This document shows, piece after piece, positions 26,121-35,849 of a stretch of 44,955 bases of DNA; position 1 is the first letter of the stretch, and each line of letters begins with the position of its first letter. A program made the position numbers and the translations under genes. The DNA comes from Pseudomonadota bacterium (lineage in GTDB: Bacteria > Pseudomonadota > Gammaproteobacteria > Steroidobacterales > Steroidobacteraceae): positions 1-44,955 of the forward strand of contig JAGTSG010000013.1 in the NCBI GenBank assembly GCA_018261655.1, written 5' to 3'. The notes beneath the pieces are model-generated. The model saw only the letters and a program-made list of their open reading frames with translations, was not told where the DNA came from and did no database searches.

Positions 26121-27187
26121 GGCGCCCGTTCCCGCTCGAGCGGCATCGCGATTTCCACGCGCAGCCCCGGCTGGGCGTTCAGCGCCGCCAGGCGGTGCCC
26201 GGCGCCGTAGACGGCCGCAAGCCGCTCGCGGGTGTTCCTGAGCCCCACGCCGCGGCCGTTGCTGAGCGCCTCGGGGCTGGCGAGCCCCGGGCCGTCGTCC
26301 GTGACCGACACCTCGAGCATGCCGGCGCGGATGCGGCCCTCGACGCGGATGCGTCCGCCGTCCTCCCGCGGTGCAACCGCGTACTTCACCGCGTTCTCGA
26401 TCAGCGGCTGCAGCAGCAGGCTGGGGAGCAGCGCTTCGAGCGCCTCCTCCTCCACGGCGAATTCCAGGGTCAGCCGCTCGCCGAAACGGAGCCGCTCGGT
26501 GGACAGGTACAGGTTGAGCGCGTCGATCTCCTGCCTCAGCGTCACCTTCTTCATCGGGTCCTGGTCGAGCGTGTAGCGCAGGAACTCGGAGAGGCGCGTG
26601 ACCGCCTGGTTGGCGGCCCGGTTCTCGTTGGCGAGGATCAGGGTCGAGATGGCGTTCAGCGTATTGAACAGGAAGTGCGGGTTGAGCTGGTAGCGCAGCA
26701 TCTTGACCTGCGCCTCCTGTGCCAGCGCCTCCGCGCGCAGGCTGCGCTCACGCTCGATCCGCAGGGAGTCGTAGTACTTGGAGCCGAAGTACAGGGCCGT
26801 CCAGGTCAGCAGGTCGAGGCCGATCCAGACCGAGTCGGTCAGGAAGCCGCCCCGCGTGAAGTGATAGTGGGGGTTCCTCCCCATGATCTCGCCGAAGGAC
26901 CAGTCGATGAACAGGTGCCAGGCCACGCTGCCCGCATACCAGGTGAGCAGCGCGCCGGCGATCATGACCGCGGGCGGCTTGTCCCACAGCCGCCCGTAGA
27001 TGAACCGGAAGCAGATCGTCACCAGGTAGCCGGTGAGGAACATGAGCTCATTGGCCGGGAAGGGATACGACTTTCCCTTCAGGTCGCTGTTCAGCTCCAT
27101 CAGCAGGTAGTACGCCAGCCAGCCGAGCGTGTTCAGCGTCCAGAAGAGCCGGTTCCGCCCGGCCGGTGTCCTGTCGAAGACCAGCAT
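26117..27187 (-). CDS. LytS/AlgZ-type sensor histidine kinase
   Basis: A 356-residue membrane kinase. The N-terminal half holds four predicted helices (about residues 15-140). A coiled-coil (ERERSLRAEALAQEAQVKMLRYQ) leads into the His_kinase domain with the phospho-acceptor His171 in LNPHFLFNTLNAISTLI, then an ATPase domain with LLLQPLIENAVKYAV (N box), TDDGPGL (G1) and NGRGVGLRNTRERL (G2). This is the AlgZ/FimS organisation. The short periplasmic loops suggest it senses membrane conditions or a lipophilic ligand. Its stop overlaps the response regulator start. No clear promoter was found, but see the repeats at 27245-27281. Confidence 0.9.
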   Translation of the reverse strand: MLVFDRTPAGRNRLFWTLNTLGWLAYYLLMELNSDLKGKSYPFPANELMFLTGYLVTICFRFIYGRLWDKPPAVMIAGALLTWYAGSVAWHLFIDWSFGEIMGRNPHYHFTRGGFLTDSVWIGLDLLTWTALYFGSKYYDSLRIERERSLRAEALAQEAQVKMLRYQLNPHFLFNTLNAISTLILANENRAANQAVTRLSEFLRYTLDQDPMKKVTLRQEIDALNLYLSTERLRFGERLTLEFAVEEEALEALLPSLLLQPLIENAVKYAVAPREDGGRIRVEGRIRAGMLEVSVTDDGPGLASPEALSNGRGVGLRNTRERLAAVYGAGHRLAALNAQPGLRVEIAMPLERERAP

Positions 27188-27244
27188 TCGCCTACCCCGT
27201 TGCCTCCGGCCCCGACAGCTTATGCCGTGATCGCGCCGCCATCA

Positions 27245-27281
27245 CTCGCTTCGTCGTGCGAACCGCTCGCCTCGTCGCGCG
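27245..27281. promoter_or_regulatory. Direct repeats upstream of the kinase gene; candidate LytTR binding site
   Basis: Within the 310-base gap 27188-27497, CTCGCTTCGTCGTGCG (27245-27260) and CTCGCCTCGTCGCGCG (27266-27281) match at 14 of 16 positions and start 21 bases apart. This is the spacing used by LytTR/AlgR regulators. Nine-base cores cgcttcgtc and cgcctcgtc share seven and six positions with the AlgR box CCGTTCGTC as I recall it. They lie about 60-95 bases upstream of the kinase start and so suggest autoregulation. The rest of the gap holds no gene; GGAG is the ribosome site for UrcA at 27498. Confidence 0.35.
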
Positions 27282-27497
27282 GGGGCAGAAACCCGGGAAA
27301 ACAAGCCGCGGGACGCCCTCTCCGGATGCGACGGATCGCCCGGTCCGCGCGACCAGCCGAGCGCACTTGCGCGTGGCCGCGTGGTGACATGTGCCCGACC
27401 CAGGCAAGACACGATCCTTCACCCGCGACGACGATTCAAACCCTTCAGGCAGCGCGCTCATCCATGAGGATGACGCCAACGGAACCAGGAGCACAGC

Positions 27498-27938
27498 ATG
27501 AACACCGCACGCGACATCGGGAAGACCGGCTCTCCCTTCATCCGCTTCATCGGCCGCGCGCTACTCGCGGTCGCCTTCAGCGCCGCCGGCCTGGCGCTGC
27601 CGGTCGGCCCGGCGCTGGCCGGAGGCCAGGTCATGAAGCCGCCCAGCGTCACGGTTCACTACGCACGTTCCCGGCTCGACCAGGCCGGGTACGCTGTCGA
27701 TCTCCACGCGCGGCTGTCGGACGCCGCTTCGCAGGTCTGCAGCGAGTCCGCCGAGATCCTCGCGAAGTCGCGGATCCGGGGCCACCAGCCGATCGCCGTC
27801 AACCGGCGCGAGGCCGACATCAATCGCTGCATGACCCACTCCATGGCGCGGGCCGTCGCCGATGTCTCCTCGCCGGAGCTCGAGGCCGTGCACGAGCAGT
27901 CCCGCAAGGGCACGGTGCGCATCGCCGCCCGCCGCTGA
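27498..27938 (+). CDS. UrcA-family protein
   Basis: A 146-residue exported protein. The signal peptide spans about residues 1-41 (long n-region, then ALLAVAFSAAGLALPVGPALA, cleavage after LAG or ALA). The mature part carries the UrcA pattern: VTVHYARSRLDQAGYAVDLHARLSDAASQVC, with a second Cys about 50 residues later in INRCMTHSMARAV. Two conserved cysteines probably form a disulfide. The family is common in Steroidobacterales, Sphingomonads and Xanthomonads, with unknown role in the envelope. AGGAGC before the ATG is the ribosome site. A strong terminator follows, so this is probably a single-gene unit. Confidence 0.82.
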   Translation: MNTARDIGKTGSPFIRFIGRALLAVAFSAAGLALPVGPALAGGQVMKPPSVTVHYARSRLDQAGYAVDLHARLSDAASQVCSESAEILAKSRIRGHQPIAVNRREADINRCMTHSMARAVADVSSPELEAVHEQSRKGTVRIAARR

Positions 27939-27979
27939 GGACACACGCCGCCCCCTCCCCCCCCCGGCGGCACGCAGTC

Positions 27980-28011
27980 GAGGCCCGTCAGGCGACGGGC
28001 CTCTTCTCTTT
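27980..28011 (+). terminator. Rho-independent terminator after urcA
   Basis: A perfect 10-base GC-rich stem, GAGGCCCGTC (27980-27989) with its complement at 27994-28003, a 4-base loop and the tail TTCTCTTT. It lies 41 bases after the UrcA stop and just before the end of the opposite-strand cysK. A run of ten C (27956-27965), the longest homopolymer I noticed here, lies just upstream. Confidence 0.8.
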
Positions 28012-28037
28012 GCCCGGAGGCATTCACGGCCCCGCCG

Positions 28038-29033
28038 TCAGGTCACGCCGGTCGCGGCCTTCAGCAGGCCCTTCGCTTCGAGCCAGGTGCGGTCGTAGAG
28101 CCGCGACTGGTACTTGTGGCCGCTGTCGCAGAGGATGGTGGCGATCCGGTGCCCGGGCCCCATCTGCCGCGCGACCGCGACTGCGGCGGCGACGTTCACC
28201 CCCGCGGCGCTGCCGAGGAACAGGCCTTCCTCGCGCAGCAGGCGATGCACCATGCCCACGGCCTCGACGTCGGTGACGTGCAGCGCGTCGTCGATCGGCG
28301 CGTCCTTGAGGTTGGCCGTGACCCGCCCGATGCCGATGCCCTCGGTGATCGAGCCGGGACCCTCGGCCTTCAGCTCGCCGGACTTGACCCAGCGGTACAG
28401 GGCGCTGCCCTGCGGGTCGGCGAGCACCGTGCGCAACGACGCGCCGCCCTGCTCCTTCAGGAAGGTCGCGGCGCCGCCGAAGGTGCCGCCGGTGCCGGTC
28501 GCCGCCACGAAAGCGTCCAGGCGCCCGCCGGCATCGCGCCAGATCTCCGGGCCGGTGGTGGCGTAGTGCCCGTCGCGGTTGGCCGTGTTGTCGAACTGGT
28601 TGGCCCAGATTGCGCCGTCGAGCTCCTCCGCGCGCCGCTTTGCCACCCGCTGGTAGTGGTTCGGGTCCGCGTAGGGCACGGGCTTGACGAGCTCGAGCTC
28701 GACGCCGAGCGTCCTCAGGATCTCGAACTTCTCCGGCGACTGGTTGTCCGGCATCACGATCACGCAGCGGTAGCCGCGCGCGTGGCACAGGTGCGCCAGC
28801 GAGATGCCGGTGTTGCCGGCCGTGCCCTCCACCACGGTCCCGCCCGGGCGCAGGCTGCCGTCGCGCTCGGCCGCCAGGATGATGGCCCGCGCGGCGCGGT
28901 CCTTGACCGACCCGCCGGGATTCATGAACTCCGCCTTGCCCAGGATGTCGCAGCCCGTCTCCGCCGACAGCCGGCCGAGGCGGATCAGCGGGGTGTTGCC
29001 GACGGCGCCGGCGAATCCTTCGACGATGGCCAT
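28038..29033 (-). CDS. cysK: Cysteine synthase A / O-acetylserine sulfhydrylase
   Basis: A 331-residue PLP enzyme that makes cysteine from O-acetylserine and sulfide. The PLP lysine is Lys44 in NPGGSVKDRAA; the substrate loop is EGTAGNTGISLAH and the phosphate-binding loop is ATGTGGTFGGAA. The C-terminal region with DSGHKYQSRLYD also fits. It may be one of the CysK paralogues related to human CBS (short N-terminus, no heme or CBS domain). It is the last gene of a minus-strand series that starts at suyA, and 96 bases separate it from the DUF808 gene. If the suyAB genes deliver sulfite in the cell, cysK could use part of it after reduction; that link is inference. Confidence 0.9.
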   Translation of the reverse strand: MAIVEGFAGAVGNTPLIRLGRLSAETGCDILGKAEFMNPGGSVKDRAARAIILAAERDGSLRPGGTVVEGTAGNTGISLAHLCHARGYRCVIVMPDNQSPEKFEILRTLGVELELVKPVPYADPNHYQRVAKRRAEELDGAIWANQFDNTANRDGHYATTGPEIWRDAGGRLDAFVAATGTGGTFGGAATFLKEQGGASLRTVLADPQGSALYRWVKSGELKAEGPGSITEGIGIGRVTANLKDAPIDDALHVTDVEAVGMVHRLLREEGLFLGSAAGVNVAAAVAVARQMGPGHRIATILCDSGHKYQSRLYDRTWLEAKGLLKAATGVT

Positions 29034-29129
29034 GTTCCTACCCTCCAGCCGTGCATTGTCAGCGGCCGCCGCGGCTCCCGGAAAGAACCATCCGGCATGA
29101 CCGCCACCTCTCGTGGCATGGGGCCGGCC

Positions 29130-30080
<951 letters not shown>

Positions 30081-30095
30081 GTGTGTTCTCCCCGG

Positions 30096-30719
30096 TCAGG
30101 ACAGGCCGATCATCACGTGGCGCCGGAACGCCGGCCGCCCGGCAAGACGCGCGTACCAGGCGGCCAGCGCCTGCAGGTCCGGCCGCTCGATCGGCAGGTT
30201 CATCCAGCGGTATGCCAGCACGCCGCAGGGGATGTCCGCCACCGTGAACCGCTCCCCGCCCAGCCACGGAGTCCGCGAGAGCGCTTCGTCGAGCAGGCGG
30301 AATGCGCCCGTCGCCTTCTCCAGGGACTGCCCGATCAGCGCCGGGTCGCGCTGCCCGGGCGGTGTCCTGACGTATTGCTTGAACAGGGGCCTCATCGCAC
30401 CGGGCGATAGCACCGTAAGTTGCCAGTCCATCCACTTTTCACCGTCAGCGCGCCGACCCGGGTCCGGCTCCCACAGTCCGCCGGTGTCGTAGCTTGCGGC
30501 CAGGTAGCGCAGGATGGTGTTCGACTCCCACAGCGCTCGACCGCCGTCAAGGACGGTCGGGATCAGGCCATTCGGATTCAGCGCGAGGTAGTCCGGGTCG
30601 CGGTTGCGACCGAAGGCGCCGCCGACGTCCTCCCGCTCGAAGGGCACTCCGATTTCGTCGACACACCAGAGCACCTTCTGCACGTTGCTCGAATTGGTCC
30701 GTCCCAGAATCGTCAACAT
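30096..30719 (-). CDS. Glutathione S-transferase-like protein
   Basis: A 207-residue GST. The N-terminal thioredoxin fold (about 1-80) has ILGRTNSSNVQKVLWCVDE with Ser10/Ser11 as the likely activating residues, GLIPTVLDGG (cis-Pro loop) and ESNTILRYLA, the glutathione-binding ES pair. The C-terminal helical domain (about 88-205) has FTVADIPCGVLAYRW, the N-capping box. This resembles theta- or beta-like bacterial GSTs. GGGGAG is 5 bases before the ATG. It follows glpK by 42 bases and may be the downstream end of that transcript. No link to sulfonates is visible. Confidence 0.87.
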   Translation of the reverse strand: MLTILGRTNSSNVQKVLWCVDEIGVPFEREDVGGAFGRNRDPDYLALNPNGLIPTVLDGGRALWESNTILRYLAASYDTGGLWEPDPGRRADGEKWMDWQLTVLSPGAMRPLFKQYVRTPPGQRDPALIGQSLEKATGAFRLLDEALSRTPWLGGERFTVADIPCGVLAYRWMNLPIERPDLQALAAWYARLAGRPAFRRHVMIGLS

Positions 30720-30761
30720 TCCCGCTCCCCGGGGTCGTGGTGCCGGCGCAGGCCGGAATCA

Positions 30762-32267
30762 TCATCCGTCCGCCATGCTCCAGCTCTTCGACCGTTCGAC
30801 AGCGCGCCGCCAATCGTGCATCAATTCCGCCGCTCGGTCGCGCCCGATCTGCGGCTCGAACCGGCGCTCGATCTGCCAGCCAGCCGCCAGTTCGTCCGCG
30901 GACTCCCAGAATCCCGTCGCGAGCCCGGCGAGGTAGGCGGCGCCGAGGGCCGTGGTCTCGGTAACGCGCGGACGCACGACAGGCACGCCCAGGATGTCCG
31001 CCTGGAATTGCATCAACAGGTTGTTGACGGTCGCGCCCCCGTCGACCCGCAGTTCGATCAGTGGCTGGCACGCATCCTGCTGCATTGCCTCGAGCAATTC
31101 GGCGCTCTGAAAGGCGATGCACTCCAGGGCTGCGCGCGCGATATGGGCGCGCGTCGTGCCGCGGGACAGGCCGACCATGGCGCCGCGCGCGTAGGGATCC
31201 CAGTGCGGACTGCCAAGGCCCGTGAAAGCCGGCACGAGGAAGACGCCGCCGCTGTCCGGGACGCTGTCCGCAAGCGCCTCGACGTCCCCGGACCTTTCTA
31301 TGAGGCCCAGCCCGTCGCGAAGCCACTGCACGACGGCGCCGCCGACGAAGACGCTGCCCTCCAGCGCGTAGCATCGCCCGCTCAGATCCCAGGCCACGGT
31401 CGACAGCAGGCGATTCCTGGATGGCAGGGGGCTGGCGCCGGTGTTCATCAGCATGAAGCAACCGGTGCCATACGTGTTCTTGGCCATGCCGGGCTGGAAG
31501 CAGGTTTGCCCGAACAGGGCGGCCTGCTGGTCGCCGGCGATTCCGGCGAGTGGCAGCACATTCCCTTCCAGTGTGATGGTCAGGGGTCCTCCGACGTCCG
31601 GACCCAGGGACGAAGGCACGACCTCCGGCAGGCAGGCAGGCGGGATGCGGAACAGGTCCAGCATGGCCTCGTCCCACCGACCGGTGCGGAGGTCGAGCAG
31701 CAACGTGCGGCTGGCGTTGGTTACGTCGATGACGTGCAGCCCGTGCCCTGACAGCTTCCATGCCAGCCAGCTGTCCACGGTGCCAAAGCACAGTTCGCCC
31801 CGCTCCGCGCGGCTACGCGCCCCGGGGACATGGTCCAGCAGCCAGGCAAGCTTGGTCCCGGAGAAGTACGGGTCGAGCAGCAACCCAGTTCGTTCGGTGA
31901 CCAGAGGCTCGTTGCCGGCCTCCCGGACAGCGGCACACAGATCGGCGGTGCGGCGATCCTGCCAGACGATCGCCGGCGCGACCGGCCGGCCCGACGACCT
32001 CTCCCAGAGCACGGTCGTCTCGCGCTGGTTGGTGATGCCGACCGCCGCAATGTCGCGCAGCGAGGCACCAGCGCGCGCCAGGACCTCGGCGATGGTCACG
32101 GCTTGCGAAACCCAGATCTCGTCGGCGTCGTGCTCCACCCAGCCTGGTTGCGGGAAATACTGGGTGAACTCCCGCTGCGCGCTGGCGACGATGTTGCTCT
32201 CCCGGTCGAACAGGATCGAGCGCGAGCTGGTCGTGCCCTGGTCCAGGGCAAGGACATATCGGGACAT
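30762..32267 (-). CDS. glpK: Glycerol kinase
   Basis: A 501-residue FGGY-family kinase that makes sn-glycerol 3-phosphate from glycerol and ATP. Recognisable GlpK segments: [18 protein letters not shown] (phosphate 1), [48 protein letters not shown], and the glycerol/ADP site [11 protein letters not shown] and [19 protein letters not shown]. It sits 33 bases downstream of glpD and 42 upstream of the GST. It is the last metabolic gene in the suyAB-slcD-slcC-glpD-glpK series, where it would handle the glycerol released from sulfoquinovosyl glycerol. GGAG before ATG. Confidence 0.95.
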   Translation of the reverse strand: MSRYVLALDQGTTSSRSILFDRESNIVASAQREFTQYFPQPGWVEHDADEIWVSQAVTIAEVLARAGASLRDIAAVGITNQRETTVLWERSSGRPVAPAIVWQDRRTADLCAAVREAGNEPLVTERTGLLLDPYFSGTKLAWLLDHVPGARSRAERGELCFGTVDSWLAWKLSGHGLHVIDVTNASRTLLLDLRTGRWDEAMLDLFRIPPACLPEVVPSSLGPDVGGPLTITLEGNVLPLAGIAGDQQAALFGQTCFQPGMAKNTYGTGCFMLMNTGASPLPSRNRLLSTVAWDLSGRCYALEGSVFVGGAVVQWLRDGLGLIERSGDVEALADSVPDSGGVFLVPAFTGLGSPHWDPYARGAMVGLSRGTTRAHIARAALECIAFQSAELLEAMQQDACQPLIELRVDGGATVNNLLMQFQADILGVPVVRPRVTETTALGAAYLAGLATGFWESADELAAGWQIERRFEPQIGRDRAAELMHDWRRAVERSKSWSMADG

Positions 32268-32300
32268 CGGTGTCTCCTCGCCCGGAAACCGCGTCCGGGA

Positions 32301-33815
32301 TCACCCGCCGCCGGTGTTTCTTGCGAGCCAATCGTCGATCCGGCCAGCGTCGTCCGGTCGCGACCGCAGCCCGAGCTTGCTGCGCCGCCACAAGATGTCG
32401 TCGGCCATGACAGCCCATTCGTGCTGGCACAGGTACGCCAGCTCCCGCTCGTACAGCCCGGGCGCAATCTGCTCGCCCAGGTCCTCGAGGCCGGCGCAGT
32501 CGCCGAGCATCCGGCTCATGCGCGATCCATAGGCGTGCGCCATGCGCAGGAGCAGCGGGCCGGGCAGCCAGGGCCAGCGTGCTCCGCATTCTGCCGCGAA
32601 AGTGTCGAAATTGCCGTCCGGCAGGTCTCCGCCGGGCAGCAGCGCGCCGGCGGTCCAGGCTTGTGCCTGGCGACCCAGGACGTCCGCGAGCCGGTCGACC
32701 ACTTCCTCTGCCAGGCGGCGGTAGGTCGTGATCTTGCCACCGAAAACGGAGAGCAGCGGCGGACCGGAGCGATCCAGTTCCAGCGCGTAATCGCGCGTGA
32801 CGCTGGGCGCGTCGGCCGAACGGTCGCTCAGCAGCGGCCGCAGGCCGGCGTAGCTCCAGACGACATCGTCCGGCGAGATCCGCTGGCGGAAGTACCGTGC
32901 CGCCATCGCGCAAAGATAGCGCGTCTCCTCGTCCGTAATGCTGACCGCACCCGCCTCTCCCGGGTGGTCCACGTCAGTGGTGCCGATCAGGGTAAAATCC
33001 TGCTCGTAGGGAATCGCGAACACGATCCGGCCATCCGGCCCCTGAAAGATATAGGCGTAGGGATGGGCGAACATCCGCGGCACGACGATGTGGCTGCCCT
33101 TGACCAGTCGCACGCCGTTCGCGCTCCTGACCGGCGTGCCTTCACGCAGGAACTGTGCCGCCCAGGGACCGGTCGCGTTCACCACCGCCCGCGCATGCAG
33201 CGCGACCACGCCACCGTCCCGGCCACGCAGAGTCGCCCGCCAGCCGTCGCCATCCCGCTGTAGGGTCTCGCAGCGGGTCCGCGTCAGGACCGTCGCGCCG
33301 CGCTCGCGCGCGTCCACCGCATTCAGGACGACGAGTCGAGCATCGTCGACCCAGCCATCGGAGTACTCGAAGCCGGTGCGGAACCCGGCGACGAGCGAAG
33401 CGCCGGCCGGGTGGTCTGCGAGTTCGACCTTGAACGAGCCAGGCAGCCGGTGGCGGCGCGCGAGATGGTCATACAGAACGAGACCGGCACGGATCATCCA
33501 GGCCGGCCGCAGGTGACTGTCGTGCGGCAGCACGAAGCGCAGCGGCCACATGATGTGGGGCGCCATCGCCAGCAGCACTTCACGTTCCTGGAGCGCCTTG
33601 CGCACCAGGCCGAACTCGTATTGCTCGAGGTAACGCAGGCCGCCGTGGATCAGCTTGGTGCTCGCCGAGGAGGTGTGGGAGGCGAGGTCGTCCTGCTCGC
33701 AAAGCAGGACCTTCAGGCCGCGCCCGGCCGCATCCCTGGCAATACCGCAGCCGTTGATGCCTCCGCCGACGATGAGCAGGTCGTGACGTTCCACGGTCAA
33801 CGGCGGCGAAATCAC
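32301..33815 (-). CDS. glpD: Aerobic glycerol-3-phosphate dehydrogenase
   Basis: A 504-residue FAD enzyme that oxidises sn-glycerol 3-phosphate to DHAP at the membrane, passing electrons to quinone. FAD is bound by HDLLIVGGGINGCGIARDAAGRGL; the family signature STKLIHGGLRYLEQYEFGLV follows, with FVLPHD and VRSANGVRLVKGSHIVVPR. The C-terminal cap domain has LAYLCQHEWAVMADDILWRRSKLGL, typical of GlpD. The start is a GTG 33815, 15 bases after the slcC stop. It is in a run with sulfolactate genes, which is unusual, since glpD normally lies with glpF/glpK only. Confidence 0.95.
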   Translation of the reverse strand: MISPPLTVERHDLLIVGGGINGCGIARDAAGRGLKVLLCEQDDLASHTSSASTKLIHGGLRYLEQYEFGLVRKALQEREVLLAMAPHIMWPLRFVLPHDSHLRPAWMIRAGLVLYDHLARRHRLPGSFKVELADHPAGASLVAGFRTGFEYSDGWVDDARLVVLNAVDARERGATVLTRTRCETLQRDGDGWRATLRGRDGGVVALHARAVVNATGPWAAQFLREGTPVRSANGVRLVKGSHIVVPRMFAHPYAYIFQGPDGRIVFAIPYEQDFTLIGTTDVDHPGEAGAVSITDEETRYLCAMAARYFRQRISPDDVVWSYAGLRPLLSDRSADAPSVTRDYALELDRSGPPLLSVFGGKITTYRRLAEEVVDRLADVLGRQAQAWTAGALLPGGDLPDGNFDTFAAECGARWPWLPGPLLLRMAHAYGSRMSRMLGDCAGLEDLGEQIAPGLYERELAYLCQHEWAVMADDILWRRSKLGLRSRPDDAGRIDDWLARNTGGG

Positions 33816-33830
33816 CGGCGAAGCGCCGTA

Positions 33831-34757
33831 TCAGCCATCGAGGTGCCGCAGCACCGCGGCCGCGGTGACGATGCTCACACGAACGTTCGACTGCTCGGTG
33901 ACTCCGGCGATGTGCGGCGTGAGGAGCAGGTTGCCGATGCCGCCGAACATCGCACCATGCGCGGCATCGAGGGGCTCGGTCTCGAAGACGTCAAGCGCCG
34001 CGCCGGCAAGTGTGCCGGCGCGGAGCGCCGCAGCGAGCGCCGCTTCGTCGACGATTCCGCCGCGCGCGGCGTTGATCAGGACGGCGCGCGGCTTCATCAG
34101 CGACAGCGCGCGACCGTCGATCAGCGAGCGCGTTTCGCTGGTGAGCGGCACGTGCAGGCTGACGACGTCGCTCGCCGCAAGCAGTTCGTCCAGCCCAAGG
34201 TGGTCGACCCCTTTCCAGGCCGGGTGCCCATCGGGCAGGTATGGATCGCAGGCGGCCACCGACATGCCCAGTGCACGTGCCCGCGCGGCCGTCTCGCGCG
34301 CGATGGCGCCGAAGCCGACCAGTCCGAGCCGCTGGCCGGACGCTTCGCGCCCGATCAGCGCCATCCGCGGCCACTCGCCGGCCGCGACGCGCGCGGTGGC
34401 GAACCAGGCGCCGCGCAGCAGGACCAGCGCGGCGGTCAGTACATACTCGGCGACCGCGATGTCGTTGGCCCCGGTGGCGGGGCAGACGGCGATGCCGCGC
34501 GCATCACAGGCCGCCGTGTCGATGTTGTCGAGCCCGACGCCGAGCCGGCCGACCACCCGCAGGCGGGGCGCGACGGCCAGCAGCGGCGGCCGCACCTGCG
34601 TGCGGTTGCGTACTACCAGAGCGCGCGCATCGCCCAGCAGCACCGCGAGTGCGTCGGGCCTGTCGACCAGCGTCGGGTCGTACACGACGTCGCGCCCGGC
34701 GAGGTCCCGTGCAATGACTTCCTCGTCCATGAACTCGGTGATCACTATGTCGGCCAT
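33831..34757 (-). CDS. slcC: (S)-sulfolactate dehydrogenase (D-2-hydroxyacid dehydrogenase family)
   Basis: A 308-residue NAD-dependent dehydrogenase. The N-terminus MADIVITEFMDEEVIARDLAG, followed by YDPTLVDRPDALAVLL and RALVVRNRTQVR, is the hallmark of SlcC-type proteins that oxidise (S)-sulfolactate to 3-sulfopyruvate. The nucleotide fold is LGLVGFGAIARETAARA; catalytic residues are Arg in INAARGGIVDE, Glu in ALDVFETEP, and His in LTPHIAG. I chose ATG 34757 because the family starts there and GGGGGAG precedes it. Beside suyAB and the Ldh-type comC/slcD, this is the first half of the sulfolactate inversion. Other 2-hydroxyacids are possible, but the neighbours argue for sulfolactate. Confidence 0.85.
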   Translation of the reverse strand: MADIVITEFMDEEVIARDLAGRDVVYDPTLVDRPDALAVLLGDARALVVRNRTQVRPPLLAVAPRLRVVGRLGVGLDNIDTAACDARGIAVCPATGANDIAVAEYVLTAALVLLRGAWFATARVAAGEWPRMALIGREASGQRLGLVGFGAIARETAARARALGMSVAACDPYLPDGHPAWKGVDHLGLDELLAASDVVSLHVPLTSETRSLIDGRALSLMKPRAVLINAARGGIVDEAALAAALRAGTLAGAALDVFETEPLDAAHGAMFGGIGNLLLTPHIAGVTEQSNVRVSIVTAAAVLRHLDG

Positions 34758-34788
34758 CGAAGATGACTCCCCCGCAATGCCCCCGCGT

Positions 34789-35811
34789 CTACGGCCGCCC
34801 GCCGGCGAGCAGCCGGATTTCCTCGGCCAGCACCGACGGGACCTGGATTCCATCCCGTGCAGCGCGCATGCGGGCCTCGAGCCGCCTCGACCCAGGCAGT
34901 CGCGCGTCCGGTTCCTCGGCCAGCGCGGCGAGCAGATCCGCCATGCGGCCGGGGAACGCGCCGCCCGACAACGGACCAGGGTCGATCGCCAGGAACACGT
35001 GGCCCATGTCGGGTGGCCCGCCCTGGGCGTCGAACATGGAACTGGCCTCCCAGCCGAAGGAGCTGCCCGTCAGCGCCGCAGCGAGGATCTCGACCATGAG
35101 TGCCAGGGCCGCACCCTTCGGGCCGCCGATCGGCGACAGGGCGCCGGCGAGCGCCGCGTCCGGATCCGTGGTCGACTGGCCGTCACGGTCCACCGCCCAG
35201 CCGGCCGGGATGGGTCGACCCGCCTTCTGCGCCGCGACGATCTTGCCGCGGGCGGCGACCGATAGTGCCAGGTCGATGACCAGCGGCGCGTCCGCGCCTG
35301 GAAGGGGCGCGGCGAAGGCAATCGGATTCGTGCCGAGCGCCGGCCGCCGGCCGCCCCAGAAGGCCATCGCCTTCGGCGTGTTGCCGAATACCAGCGCGAC
35401 GAGTCCCTGCCCGGCGAGCCGCTCCGCGTGCGCACCCGCCTGCCCGAAGTGGTGCGATGCGCCTACCGTCGCCAGGGCCACGCCCGCCTGCCGTGCAAGC
35501 GGAACCAGCGCGCCGAGGGCCAGGTCGATCGCCGGGTAGGCGAAACCGTGGGCCGCGTCCACGCGCAGGGCGGCCGCGGCTACCTGTTCGAGCCTGGGCC
35601 GCGCGAAGCCATTCACCTTGCCTACGCGGGCGTGCAGTGCGTAGGGTGGTACGCGGGACAGGCCGTGCCCGGACTGGCCGTCGGCCTCCGCCGCCACCAG
35701 CGCGCGGGCCGTCGGCGCAGCGTTTTCCGGGCTGCAACCGCTGGCCTGCAGCGCGGCGAGGACGAGTGCCTCGGCCTCGGACAGGGACAGGCGCGTGACT
35801 TCGGCGCTCAA
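34789..35811 (-). CDS. comC: (R)-sulfolactate dehydrogenase, ComC/SlcD type (Ldh family)
   Basis: A 340-residue protein of the malate/L-lactate dehydrogenase (Ldh_2) superfamily, which has its own NAD(P) fold, not the Rossmann type. Typical segments: SGHGLSRVPPYA near residue 47, VDAAHGFAYPAIDLAL, VGASHHFGQAGAHAERLA (catalytic His region), FGNTPKAMAFWGGRRPALGTNPIAFA, and GPKGAALALMVEILAAALTG. In the sulfolactate pathway ComC (also called SlcD) reduces sulfopyruvate to (R)-sulfolactate with NADPH. Together with SlcC it inverts the S to the R enantiomer that SuyAB uses. The start is TTG 35811 (GGGAGA 8 bases upstream). It lies between suyB (38-base gap) and slcC (31-base gap). Confidence 0.82.
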   Translation of the reverse strand: MSAEVTRLSLSEAEALVLAALQASGCSPENAAPTARALVAAEADGQSGHGLSRVPPYALHARVGKVNGFARPRLEQVAAAALRVDAAHGFAYPAIDLALGALVPLARQAGVALATVGASHHFGQAGAHAERLAGQGLVALVFGNTPKAMAFWGGRRPALGTNPIAFAAPLPGADAPLVIDLALSVAARGKIVAAQKAGRPIPAGWAVDRDGQSTTDPDAALAGALSPIGGPKGAALALMVEILAAALTGSSFGWEASSMFDAQGGPPDMGHVFLAIDPGPLSGGAFPGRMADLLAALAEEPDARLPGSRRLEARMRAARDGIQVPSVLAEEIRLLAGGRP

Positions 35812-35849
35812 GGCTGCGTCTCCCGGCCGGGGTGGCGGTCGTCGGCCGG

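Noticed and set aside
30720-30761. A mobile or repeat element in the gap between glpK and GST (ccggcgcaggccgg).
   Set aside because: It is a single short inverted repeat of five-base arms without a second copy in the window. It may be part of a dispersed intergenic repeat, but that cannot be told from one copy.
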